Source: Brachionus manjavacas
Taxonomy: Eukaryota > Rotifera > Eurotatoria > Ploima > Brachionidae
Assembly (NCBI GenBank): GCA_019054805.1
Contig: JAHQIY010000001.1
Location: 10,740,501 to 10,804,500, forward strand
Reading direction: 5' to 3'
DNA: 64,000 nucleotides
Each line of letters opens with the position of its first letter. Within the stretch, counting starts at the first letter, position 1. Made by a program: the position numbers and the translations under genes. Below the pieces are notes generated by a model that saw only the letters and a program-made list of their open reading frames with translations, had not been told where the DNA came from and made no database searches. Positions 21,635-34,141 of this stretch are shown in pieces.

Positions 21635-24600
21635 ATGAATTTCATATCTCGACACAAGTCGAATTCTAGTCGTCAAACGGTGTTGCAACAGGCCGCGCTC
21701 AAACAACAAGCTGTTAAAGCCAATTTGAATGATGAAATTTTGGCAGATGCCGCTGTTGCTGGCGAAAATCCGAATTGTGTCAACACATCGATCAGCGACA
21801 ATCAAAATTCAGATGATGCCAAAGCAATTTCCACTATAGAGAGCATTATTTTGTTCAAGGGCGACACTTGCTCGAAAATGTCAAAAAAAGACAAAAAACG
21901 TCAATCGAAGTCGGCAAGCTCGATTCTGCGCCGGTTGCTGACCTGCGGCGGAGTGGTTGCCAGTTGCTCGGGAACAAGCGTCAACAAAAGCGCAAACAAC
22001 AGTCGACGCTCTTCCCGCTCGGGCCACTTGGAAATACAAATACCGGACATTATTTTGACACATCCAGAATCCGATGAAAAAATGTTCGCCTCAAACAACT
22101 CCCTAAACAAAACAGTATTCTTTTCGGAGCCCAATTTGCCAACTAACCAGTCCGATGCGGACCAGATTGTGCCCGAAGACAAACAAATAGTCTTGCCTGT
22201 GATTAAACTAAATGATGACTTTTTGACTAGCGACCATTGCGTTGAAGAGTGCATTGAGGACGAGGAGTCCGAGGACGAGAATGTCATTGAGGAAAATTTT
22301 GACGAGTACAGCGACGAGGACGAAGAGGACTCGGCCCGATTCGATGAAGAATTTCCCAACAATGTGGCCAGCATTATCATTGAAGAGGCCGATGAGGCTT
22401 ATCTAAATGACACCCAAGTGTTTGAGGAAGAAGAGTGCTCTGTGGAAAAAGAGGCTAAATTGAATGCGGACTTGAGCTCGACTACGCTGCCGTCTTTTTC
22501 GTTCGAGATGCACTCGGACGATCAGGACAAAAGCGAGTCGATAAACAAGTCCGAGGAGACTGAGGCGCCCAAGTCCAAAAGCTGTCCTAAAATGGCCAGC
22601 TACAACTCAAAATTTTTGACCGCCAACAACATACTGACCGACCGAGGCTGCCTGGTCAATATCAGGACAGGCAGCTTCAATCTGGGCTGTCAGAGCACCG
22701 CCTCGTCCACTTCGCTGTCCCAGGACAAGTATCCCAACGACGAGGAGCTGATTGATTCGCACGAATTTTTCAGCTCGCTGCAACACGAAAGCAGCGAGTT
22801 TAAAAATTCGGCATCAAACTACTCGTTCCGCAGCTACAATGGGAGTTTGGAGAGCAGTGCACTGAATCTTCTGATACCTTTTTTGTTGATTAAAAACCGG
22901 CGCAAAAGCTCCAATTTAAGAGAAGACAAATCAAATGAGAATTTGTTTTTTAACAATGAGTCAAATAGCAAAAGTGCGGGCATGTTCGCACAGGCAAATG
23001 GCAACTTGCTGTCCCCGTCGTGCAACACTGACCAGGACCAGCTAAGACGGTGCTCGCACGACCCCAATATCGAAAAGCTGCACAAAACTTACATTGAAAA
23101 TGTCAAGTTGTCCAGTGGTCAGGCGTTCGCGTCCAACACAAACATTTACTCGTCTACAAGCAAGCATGAGTCTGCGAATGATGGACCCATGATGAATCGG
23201 CCCACAAAAAACCCCATTAAGTCACTCAAGTTTAGTGAAAATTTTTTGTCACTGGACAGCAATCAGAAGTTCAACAGTTTGGCCGAGAGCGAGGACAAAT
23301 TCGACTTGGAAGCCGAGAAGGCCGATGTACTCAACGAAATTTACAAGGTGGACAAATGGTTGATTGACAACCGCAACAATCATTTGGCACAGAAAAAAGA
23401 ACTGTGCAAAAAAATCATGAAACGATTGCCATCTATGACCATTAGCGAAGATGAGGACAATCTAAAGAGTGTCGACTCGTCGAACAATTCCAGCAAAATG
23501 AAGGTCAATTTTAACGAAGACGAAAATGATGACAATTCCAACGGCACCACTGCAAAGCCGAAATATGCCTCGGAAACTAATGATTCAGCTATTGACATTA
23601 GGTCTTACGGGTAAATAGCTTTAATTATGGCAAAATTAAGCAAAGGGCCAGAATTTTTTAGCATTGCTTTGCCACAAAAATTTGTAATTTATACCAAAAT
23701 TAACGTAAAAAGACATTTTGGACCCGAAAATTGAACTTAAATTTTATTTTTCTAAATCAGAATTCTACAGCCAACATTAAATTAAAGTATAAAAAATTAA
23801 AAAAACTAAATTTCATCTTTTTTTGGCTACAAGGTCTAAAAATTAACCAATTCAAAAAAGTAGAATCAGCTCCAAGATTAATCCAGAACACCATCCTATT
23901 ATTCTTGTATAAACCAGATAGATTGATTGTCGGTCATTTATCGAAAATATAGATCATTAAGATTAGTGGGAAAAAATTTAAATTTAATCCAATTTTTTAA
24001 TTTGCTAAAATCTTTTCCTTGAAGTTTTATAAACCTTGTAGCAAAAACATTATGACAAGTATTTTTGATCGTAAGTTTTAAGCAATTGAAGACAATAAAC
24101 TTTTTTAAATTGGTCAACTCTCAAGACCTGTTGTCAAAACAACAAAGTATTGCTGGTTTTAAAATTTTTTGGTTTTAAATTCACGAAATATTATAGTAGT
24201 TTAAAAAAAATTAAATTTCAAACTTCACTTTTCAGGTCTAAAATATACTTACAAAAAATAACATGAATTTACTAAAATATCGGTAAATTAAAAGGTGATC
24301 CAAAAAAAAGGATTTATACACGATTGAAATCTTTACGTTGTAAAATTTTTTTAAATTTGAAAATCACTCTTAAGGCTCTTATTTTTAACTAAGTTTAAAA
24401 AATGATTATCATGTATATTTTATCAATTTGACGGAAAGTGTGGCAAAACTTTACTATATTAAATAATAATAATTGTTATTTTTTATTGAATTGATTAAAA
24501 CTATACAAAGAGTCATGGTTATTATCTCTGTGTTTTCCAAAGTCTTTTTTTATTTTTAATAAATTTTCTTTTTCTTTATGGAAGTTTTTATCATTCAAGA

Positions 24601-27600
24601 ATTTATAAAATTTTAAGTTTAGAAAAAGAGGTATTGTGCAGATTTTTAATTTTATGACCTTTGATTTATTCTAAATTTTTAACTAAGTTTAAAAAATGAT
24701 TATCATGTTTATTATATCAATTTGAAGGAAAGAGTTAATTTTTGTTAAAATAATTTAATTTTTATTAACTTTTCAAATATAAACGTTTGAACAAATTGAT
24801 CACTGCATGCATTTTTAACCTTATTTAAAAAATCAATTAGAATTAATTACGATAAACAGAAACTTGATGAAAAGAAAAATAAATCAAAAATTTGATTCTT
24901 AACTTGGATCAATTCAATTAAAATTGTTAAATAAAACAAAGCTTTTAAAAATTTTAATTTTCAGAAGATTTTTTGAAGTTAAGCTAGATTCAGCAAATTT
25001 TAATACTAATAGCTTCAATCTATTTGTATATAATAAGCAATTAAAACTAAAACTTACTGTTAATTTTGTTTTCCTTTCCTCTTCTCCCATTAAAAGAATT
25101 AAATGAAGGAAAGAAAAAAGAAAGGAAAATAAAGCGTTTTTGTTAGTTATAATTTTATTGTAATCAAAATATTTTGGTAAGAATAGTAAGTAATTTGAAC
25201 ATCTAAATCTAATATTATATTATGGATGATAATATGATAAGGATCAAAATATGCAATGAATCGTAATTTTCGGATTTTTCATTGTTGTCAGTAAAAGATA
25301 TAAATTAATCAATTTGAAACATTTTTTATCTAAAAAATCTTAAAAATTAAACAATTCAACTTAAAAAATTTCAATAAATCAATACTTTTTACAAAATAAT
25401 TTTAGAAATAAATATCATATACATACTATTTGATTGAAAATTAAGCACCAGCTAGAAAACTAAGTTTTTTGGCAACTTGAAGTACATGACCATGTTTTGT
25501 TGCGAAAAATTATCAAATCAAATTTACAATACAAATTGTTATTATTTAAAAGGGTTAATGCAGAGGTACATTTTTGGATTTAACATACTTTTTTAAATCT
25601 AAATGTAAACTCAGCAATGTCAGAATGCAAATTGCAGAGCACACACCATCAAAATTATACTATTTTACATCTATATTTATTTTTTGCAGACTTTTGCAGA
25701 GTTTACCTTTAGATTTAACAAAGTGTGCCAAATCCAAAAATATAACTCTGCATTAATTCTATTAAGAGACAATAATTTATTTCATAATTAAAACTTGGCT
25801 TGAACATTTTGAGCATCAAAAATTGATCATAAACTTCACAATGCCAATTTTTTCAACTTAATGTAAATGTGATTTTTATCTTAACATTTAGTTTTAATAG
25901 CTTTTAGTAAAATTTTTTAGTAAAAACATGAAATAAAAAAAGATTTGCAGGAAAATTCTTTTATAAAAATTTTCATTTATAAAACTTCCTAAAATTTTTA
26001 ATTTAGCATTTCACAAAACGATAGAAATAGAAAAAAAACTTTGAAATTATTTTTTCTTAATTCTCATTTTAAAAAGAGGAAATAATTACTTAAAAAAAAT
26101 TAATCAATTTTTTTATTAAATTAATAAAGTTCGATATCAACTCTTTCCAAGGCTTCATCCAGCAAATCTCGAGTTAACTGGCAGAGCTTTAGTAAATGTT
26201 ATCATTACTATTTTTTCCAATCGATGAACACCACATGGTCCAAATATCAAATAGCAGCTATGTCACTTGAACAACTAATGGCGCTTAGGAAATTAGCCCT
26301 GATTCAATTTTCCAAACTAGTCGAAAGACAGCATTCCAGTATGATAAGGTCTGACTTTAAAATGAATAGTCATCCAAATTTTACCTTAAAATCTAAAATT
26401 TAGAACATTTCGTCTATTTTCAAAAAAGAATAGTGCTAATGAATTTCAGCGTGTGTACGATTCAATTGACTCAATGGACCCAGAGAAAACGAATACTTCC
26501 AAAACCAAGCTTGCTCAAAATTCAAATCAAACTATTCATTCGAATTCAAACGCTTCACATCAAACTAGTTTAAAAGAATCTGCGATTTTAATCGGAAACC
26601 GAAAGGTGAGCAATCATTTAGGTGCTCGATTGGGTCATTATTTGTCAAATGAACGAATCAACCCTACTGGTAAAAAAAAACGTCACCGGAGTTCAATCAA
26701 AAAATTGGAGAATCCATGTGCGACCGAGTCAGTATTGATAGTCAAAGATGAAGCTTCCGTCTCCAGTAATCATTTTGAGTTTATTGAATCGTTGACAGCT
26801 GAAGATAATCACAAACAAGTTCACAACGTGAAAAAAAAACTTGTTTTTGGTCTACCTTTGAGCACTATTATGCAGTTAAGTGGTCAGCCGTTGCCACAGC
26901 CAATTTTAGAATCGATGCGTTTTATCCGAAAAATCGCTCCGACGGAAGTTGGCGTATTTCGCAAAAATGGCAACAAATCTCGCATAAAAAAACTCAAGGA
27001 GTCAATCGATAACAATGAGGCAATCAATTTTGCTTCTGCAGATTTAAGTGTTTTCGATGTGGCTGATACACTAAAACTTTATTTCCGCGAACTTCCTGAG
27101 TGCTTAATTACAAACAAATTGTCTGATATTCTTCTAGCTAATTATTCAAGTATGAAAATTTGTCGTACTTTTTTTTCAATTTTAATTCCTTAAATATCTG
27201 AAATTAAATATAAAATATTTTTACTTTTGATCTCTAAAAACGATATTATTTAGCTTTTTTTTAACTAAAAAAACTTACTTTCCAACAGACTTACTTTTAA
27301 GTCACAGTTTTAAGTCTAAGTCATTGACTTGACTTGACTTAAATTTTTATTTTTTTTAAGTCAAGTCAATGACTTTGACTTAAATTTTTCTGACTTAGAC
27401 TTCAAACTATGGCTTAAAAACAAGTCTGCTTTCCAAAATTATTTATAAAAATGTTTTTTCATTTTAAATACTCTAATTGCAAAAATAATTCTGGAAAAAA
27501 AAATTTGATTAAAAAATGAATGACTCGAGAGTGAATCAGATTTTGAAAGTGGAGTATGTATGAAGGTATAGGCGCTAATTTGTGTTTTTCTATTACCAGC

Positions 27601-30600
27601 AATGGACTCGAAACTATGGGTATGAAAAAGAAGAGAGGCAGTCCTAATAGTGCCTGGTTACAGATTCTATAAAGTTAAATGAATTTAATTTTAAATTTTT
27701 GAAAAAAAAATTATATAGCATTGATTTGGCATATGATCGACTGTAATTTTACGTTTATTTACGTTTATTTAAAGATCAGTTTAGTGTGAAAACCTTTTTT
27801 TTAATTCTATCAAAAACACTTTTCATCAAAAAATCTAAAATCTTCAAATTTCATGGAGAAATATTTTTAAAAAACGCTAATTTCTGAGCCTGAATTAAAA
27901 ATACGTAATTTTTTTTAATGGTAAAATTATTAATAAAAATATTGTCTTTAAATATTTGTGAATGCTATTTTTTTTTATAAAATTTCCAATATATAGGCTT
28001 CAAAAGATACACAGATAAAAGATTATTTAGAGTTTTTTAAAGATTTTTGAAGAAAAAATATCTTGAGAAATAAAGTGATGCTACGATAGGATGAATTTAC
28101 CACATTTCCCGAAAAATATGGTAAAATGTTTAAGGTGAATTCCGGGTGTTTATTGATAATTTGGTGAAAAAAAATTTTCCCTATTTTTGTGAATTCACAT
28201 TTTTAATTTCATAAAAATTTCATATATTTATTTTATTTATTTTACAAAACAAAAGGTAATAAATGGTTAAATATTTTCTTGATGAAATTTTATCTTTTGT
28301 TAATATTTAAATGTAATTTGTTTACTAGGTTTAAAATGAGTTTGAAAAAATTTTTGAAAAAAATTATATTCCTCAATTTTTTGTTCATTTATAAACTATT
28401 TTGAACTTTCTAAATTTAAATATCTTTAACTTTTAAATCAATATCTTTTTCATTTTCTTAGTAATTAGTTTTAGAATGTTAATATTTTTTAACCGATAGT
28501 TCTACTGTTTAGAAATAAACATTAATTTCTTTTTTTTTGAAAATTTTTATAAATCGACAACTCCGAGAAAAAGGTTTTCTTCTTTTCAGCCCAGAAAAAT
28601 TACTATAGATATTTTTTTTACTTTAAATTTAAAGAAACCTTGAGCGTTTTTTCAAATCTTAATTTTTGCAAATTTTTAAATTTTAAATTAAATTTTTTTT
28701 TTAGAAATAAGACCAGAAGAAAGAAAAACCACTCTTCAGCAAGTTATGCTGTTAATACCAGATGAAAATCGACTAGTCTTACAAACGCTTCTTTTATTTT
28801 TAAACGATATTGCCAAACACCAAAAAGTCAATCAGGTATTTTAAGAAAAAATTAAATTTATCTAAATGATTGTATAAAATTTTCGAAAATAGATGTCTCG
28901 AAATAATTTAGCTGTGATTTTTAGCCCAGTGATTTTTTCTATGAATTTCGATCAGAAAAAAAAGCATAAACACCTCAAAAATATATCAACACTTCCAGTA
29001 AATTTAAATCTTATCAGCAATGAGACCATGAGCAAGGAAAGCGTCGGCTCGCCAGCCGAAAACATTGAAGAAAATCAAACATCGTTAAATAAACCTATTT
29101 TTGACCTGAAAGATCTCAATGATGAAGGAAACCAAGAGGAGTCCGAATTAAGACTTAAAAGAAATTCGAATTTTGAACTTGGATCAAAATTGAGCGAAAT
29201 TCAAACACCTCAACCTCAATCTAGACTCTTATCTGTACCGAATTCAAATTTAAACTCAGTTAATACGTCTTCCAAAACGCCTAATCAGTCAAATTTAGAC
29301 ATTAACTCCAATTTGGTACAAATGATTACACAAAATTCAAAGCGTAAATACTCGAACCGTTTGAATAAAGCGGCTAGTACTCTCGTAAATTTTGGAGCCG
29401 AACTTAGTACAAACAAAACCTCAGGTTTTTTCTTTGACTCGGTCAAAGATAACTTGGAAACATTGGAGTATATGAACAAAGTTGTCCAATTATGTGTGTC
29501 AGATATGATAAAATATTCTATGGACCTCTTTACAGTAAATTTTTTTGTTAAAGTTAATTGACCTAAGATCTTTGGTTGTACCTAGAATTACGCAAATTTT
29601 CCTTAACAAAGATATCATAAAATCTATAAATTTGATGTAAACTATAATATTTATTTTAACAATACAAAATGTAAAATAAGTAGTTGTTTTGTTAGAATGG
29701 TTTTAATATTTGAAAGTTTTTGTGAAATAAAAAATTGATAGAACAAAAAAAAAATTTGAAAAAGATCTGTAATTTCTTAATTTTGACAAAAAAATTCATT
29801 TTCAAAATTAGTCAAAACGGTTTAGAATATTTTACAAAGAAGGCAGAAAAGTACTGAAAGCTGATAATTGAGAAAAATGTTTATTTCAAAAGTTCAAAAA
29901 ATTTCAAATTGATATTGAAATTCTTATAAAAATTTCAAAATATTATAATTTAATCCTAAAAATTAAGAAATTTGAAATTACAAAAAGTTTTGAACAAAAT
30001 AATAAAATCAAACTTTCTTAGTCCCAAATTAATCTCTTGTGCAAAATTTGGTAAAAGAATTTAATCTGATAATTTAAAAAAAAATCAAGCAAAATTGTTT
30101 TTGTATATAGTTTTAATGACTCCGGAGTCAATAAGTAGAAGCAAAAATTAGTAACTCGTGGCTGACCACGAGTTATTCGTTTTGATTAAATATTTTAACA
30201 AAACATTAGTTCATAGATATTACGCAAGGTTCCATGACTAAAATTAAAATATATTTAAAAAAAAGTTTTTGTATCTTAAATAATATTTTAGGTTGTTTTA
30301 AATGTCTTGGAAAAAGTGACTGGGTTAAATTTTAATTATTTATAAATTTTTACCATAAAGTTTAAAGTTAAAAGAGTATTAACTTTAAATAAAGATCATA
30401 CAGAAATTTTCTTTTATTCAACATATAGCAGATTTAAGTTGTTTTATGGTAAAATTTTTATTTAATTTTTTGGTAAATAAAATGTAATATTAAGTTGGGC
30501 ATTGAACATAGAATAAATCTGAAAAATGGTTTAAATCTATTTCTTAAGCTTTTTATTAAATAATTAAAATATAATCGAAAACCAAAGATCAGAAGCACAG

Positions 30601-33078
30601 CAGTTAATATAAATAATTAACGATTTAATTAAGGTTCCTATTGAAAATTTTGAAAAGCTCAAATTATCAGTTTCGTTCGGCTCTGAGCCTCATAATTTGG
30701 AGTATTTTTACGACAAAGAAGCAAAATGTATCAAACGAGCTGAATTTTTTTCAAATAACATTAAAATTGATAAAACAAATTGGTTTTATTTCGATAAATT
30801 TGAAGATGTGTCAATATATTATTTTAAAAATGATATTTTGTTTCAAAGCCTGCTTAAAAATGTTGAGTCTGGTGCGTCGAATTCAGGGATTCAATTGCCA
30901 GTAAGTCCGAATCGAGCAGTCAATACCGCTGTTACCATTCAAATAAACGATACGTCACCTCCTTTGCTAGAATCCGAACCTTTTGAAAGCGTTCAATCTT
31001 CATTTGCAATTCCCCAGCAAAATGAAAGCTTCAATGATAAATTAAAACTATGGAAGTGTTGTACTTTGATCAAAAGTCAAAATTTAACTTTTGAAAATAT
31101 ATTATCAAAGATCAAAGATGAAAGGTAAAAAAAACAAATTTTATCTACTGAGATTTCAAAATAATTTATCATTATCATTATTTCCTTATTTAAATATTCT
31201 AAATTTCATTTTAGAATTTTAAATACAAAAGTACTTCACAAGGAAATACAGTCAAAAGAATAAAGGAAAAAAGGATTCCAAAGAAGTGTTATCAGAATAA
31301 AAATATTTAAGGCGATTTATTTTTATAACCAAGGAATATTCAATTATATTATTTTATAAATAATAACAATCAAATAAAGCACATCTTTGTTTATTGAATT
31401 GATTCAAAACAATCATAGATATTGAGTTTTGATGAATTAATTTGAATAATAATTAAAGTTAATTCAATGATTAATAATAAAGAAATTTTAAATTTTAAAA
31501 GGATTGAAGCTTATCTCATTTTAAATTTAATCATTTGATATAAAGATAACTTTTTATCTTTATTGTTTGAAATAAATTTTAAAATAAAATAATTTAAATA
31601 CAATTCAAGGATAAGGTATAATCTATTGAACACAAAAAGAAATAAAATAGAACAACTAAAAATTTCAGATATTGTTTTACAAATACATTGGGGTGTTTTT
31701 GAATGAATTGTATTGGAAAGTAAAAAAAAACACTACATGAGCTTCGAAAATCTTATTCTTATTTTTCACTTCGAAACAAAAAATTAAATGCTATCTGAAT
31801 TTCTAATTTTTGACTTGAAATTCATAAACTACTTCCCTTAAAACTCTAAATTAAATTTTGTTTGGGTGGCTCAAAAAAAAAATTTTATGCCCAGGGCTCT
31901 AAAAATAACTAACCCTCTAAAATGTTGTAGTTCTTTCAGACCCAGATATTCAATTATAAAATTGAAATTTTTTTAAATCAAATTTATTCTGAAAGAGCAT
32001 AACATTTTCTAGATTTTTTTTTGTTTTATATAATATATTCTGATCTATGTTTTTTTTTAATTAATTATTTCTTCGTTCTTGCTGGTCTTTTAATTTAAAA
32101 TAATTTTTAGGTCTTGGAGCTATGGTTTATTTTATTATTCAATTAATTAATAAAAATTACGTAAGGTTCGGTGACTTAAATTAAAATATAATTATACTTT
32201 TTTATGTCTTTAATTATATTTTAGATTGTTTTTAATTTTTGAAATTTTGAATTTACTACATTCTTTTGAAGTCCAAAACTATATAAGTCAAGTTATATTA
32301 ATTTTTTTTATTTTATAGTATTTTTTAACCAGATAGATAAAATGAATTTAAAATGAAGAAAATTATTTAAGAAAAAAATATATTAAAAAAACATTCGCCA
32401 ACTAGTAGATTTAAATAGCTTTCTATAACTTTATTAATCAAAAACTTATCTCAAGAGTAAACGATAAAAAGTAAAATTTTGAAAGAATAAAGTTTAGGTT
32501 GGGACCTAACTTATTCAATTTTGGCCTTTTATTTAAACTAATTCTAAATTATTTTACAATAGGAAGTTGTGGGATGATGATTTCCGAGATGGAAAGATAA
32601 TTGAAAAATTAGACGATCAAACAGAATTGTATCGCTATGTAATTTCGTTCATGCCTCCGCATCCTTCAAGAGATTTTTTCGAAATAAGGTATTTTTAATA
32701 TTTTTAGACAAATTATTCAAAGCTTTTTTTGAAATAAAGGCATTTTACTCATCCAGAAGGCGAAAATCCAACTTTAATACTGACAAGTACCTCTGTAAAA
32801 CATCAAGCTGGAAATAAACTTGTGGGAGATATACGATCGAATCTTATTATTTCCAAATATGTAATCGAAAAATTAATATCAATAGACACAATGACTACAT
32901 TCAAAATTACTCACTACATTAAAATGGATTACAAGTAATTAGACAAAAAAAATAGTTATTCTATTTTTTACTAATCTGTTTAAGGGGCTTTACTATGGAA
33001 TTTTATAACAAAACTTTTGGTTATATGATGGCTAGACTGCTTTACAATTTAAAGATGTCTCTGCTCAACTCTCATTAA
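21635..33078 (+). CDS. DLC/Crossveinless-c type Rho GTPase-activating protein with START domain
   Basis: Nine exons with consistent phases give 1,539 aa: 21635-23610, 26130-26348, 26404-27149, 28705-28835, 28893-29534, 30634-31124, 32563-32688, 32740-32934 and 32985-33078. The first exon (658 aa) is an acidic, Ser/Asn-rich, disordered region. Its end, DSAIDIRSYG, joins to ...RVNWQSFSK, matching the DSGVGSSLTR...RWHSFQ linker of vertebrate DLC proteins. The RhoGAP domain follows (about 870-1060): VFGLPLSTIMQLSGQPLPQPI, Arg finger Arg918 in GVFRKNGNKSRI, DVADTLKLYFRELPE, LLIPDENRLVLQTLL, MSRNNLAVIFSP. A START domain closes the protein (about 1240-1539): KLWDDDFRDGKIIEKLDDQTELYRYV, PPHPSRDF, and a final EFYNKTFGYMMARLL. 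DLC proteins switch off Rho at focal adhesions and in epithelial morphogenesis. No SAM domain is seen at the N-terminus. START is interrupted by a low-complexity insert near 1310-1360. Introns 1 (2.5 kb), 3 (1.6 kb), 5 (1.1 kb) and 6 (1.4 kb) carry repeats. Confidence 0.88.
24382..24732. repeat. direct repeat pair of about 55 bp in DLC intron 1
   Basis: Two copies, 24382-24437 and 24676-24732, share TTTTTAACTAAGTTTAAAAA followed by ATGATTATCATG and ATCAATTTGA with about four differences. They are 294 nt apart in the same orientation, which points to a local duplication. Confidence 0.6.
25559..25752. mobile_element. 194-bp foldback MITE flanked by TTAA, in DLC intron 1
   Basis: The two ends are inverted copies over about 60 bp. 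The left starts TGCAGAGGTACATTTTTGG and continues to TAAATCTAAATGTAAACTC. The right, read on minus, starts TGCAGAGTTATATTTTTGG and continues to TAAATCTAAAGGTAAACTC. Both sides are flanked by TTAA (25555-25558 and 25753-25756). TTAA duplication is the piggyBac mode, but the tips do not start with the usual CCY, so TTAA may instead be part of the inverted repeat. Confidence 0.7.
27286..27428. mobile_element. hAT-type MITE with perfect 8-bp target duplication, in DLC intron 3
   Basis: A 143-bp foldback begins CAGACTTACTTTTAAGTCAC and ends with the inverted form ...AAAACAAGTCTG. The interior consists of repeated AAGTCAAGTCAATGACTT words on both strands. The flanks are an exact 8-bp direct repeat, CTTTCCAA (27278-27285 and 27429-27436). 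An 8-bp duplication and CAG tips are features of hAT elements. No coding capacity. Confidence 0.82.
30152..30175. repeat. short perfect hairpin in DLC intron 5
   Basis: TAACTCGTGG, a CTGA loop and CCACGAGTTA form a 10-bp perfect stem. It is unusually GC-rich for an intron here. Function unknown. Confidence 0.4.
30219..30400 (+). repeat. dispersed repeat, copy in DLC intron 5
   Basis: The stretch ATTACGCAAGGTTCCATGAC with AAATTAAAATATA downstream recurs at about 32155-32240. Its second half, AAATGTCTTGGAAAAAGTGA through AAATTTTAATTATTT to TAAAGTTTAAAG, recurs at about 33714-33788. The copies are diverged and share no coding content. The class is unknown. Confidence 0.5.
32155..32240 (+). repeat. 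dispersed repeat, copy in DLC intron 6
   Basis: ATTACGTAAGGTTCGGTGAC followed by TTAAATTAAAATATAATTAT and a T-rich stretch matches the left half of the repeat at 30219. Confidence 0.45.
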
Positions 33079-34139
33079 AAGAGAGTTTTTAATTGAAATG
33101 GTGTTTAGTTTGAGCCTTATCTCAAGTTTAAGCATTTCATATAAAAAAGAAGCTTATCGTAAAAATTCATATTTATTATGAATACAAATTTTTTTATTAA
33201 ATTGTTAATTTCCATTTTATTCATCAATATCTTACTTTTTTATGTTTAAGCTTTTTTAAAATAATTTATAGTCAAGATTTTTGTCGATTAGTCATTTTCC
33301 AATATAATACATTGTTATTATTATGTATAATTAATAATTGTTGATACTACCTAAACAGGATTTGTAAATAGAACTTTCTGTCGGTTAAGAGCAAGCGCTA
33401 TTTGAATTCTATGTTATGCGTTATACATTGTTATGAAATTTTTTGTTATGTTATAAAAGATATAATTTTCATGTGATAATTTTTCACATTTTTAAAAACT
33501 AAATAAATGTATTGAGATGAAAAAAGCTTTTTTTATATGTTTAAGCCAATATTTAATAAATTATCTAAACATAAATCTTGTTTTTATTAAATAAAAATAA
33601 ACAAAAAAATCCTATTAATACCTAAAAGCTTTCTTTTAAAAACAAAATATTTGATGCTGAAATTTTAGTGCAAAACAAATTCAAAACAATCAAAAATGTT
33701 TGAAGCTATTATGAAATGTCTTAAAAAAGTAACTTGGCTAAAATTTTAATTATTTGAAATAAATTTTCACTTTTAAGTTTAAAGAGTTGCTTTACTTATA
33801 CGAAATTTTATAAAATATTGACAATTGAAATTTAATTTTAATTAAAAAGAGCAAAGACACCGAAAAGAAGTAATCATGCCGTTCGGGATCGGTACTGGAG
33901 TTTTTATAAAAAAAAAATTCTTGCAATATAATTAGAAAGGAAGCAGGTTCCAAAATTTTGATGTTATCAAAGAAATAAATTAAAAAGGGTATCATAATCT
34001 AAAAAATTTGAAAAAAATATCACTCAGAATTTTTTACGAAAAAAAATATTGTGATTTTTGGAAGGAAAACAAAAATAATATATGGAATTTTTATTTTCGA
34101 TTTCAAAATTCAATTCAATTTAAATACTAAATATTCAAT
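33079..34139. other. intergenic sequence after the DLC gene
   Basis: No gene seen. It includes a copy of the dispersed repeat (about 33714-33788). The short minus ORF at 33792-33995 is not supported. The DLC and SPAG1 genes converge across this region and the following Tigger element. Confidence 0.5.
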
Positions 34140-34141
34140 TA

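Noticed and set aside
21901..22380. A 159-residue minus-strand ORF inside DLC exon 1
   Set aside because: It is Ser-rich only because it mirrors Glu/Asp-rich plus-strand codons; the plus frame is the gene.
21635..23614. The 659-residue acidic ORF as a separate gene
   Set aside because: It ends at a TACGG|GTAAAT donor whose phase fits the next exon, and the joined sequence restores the DLC linker landmark before RhoGAP.
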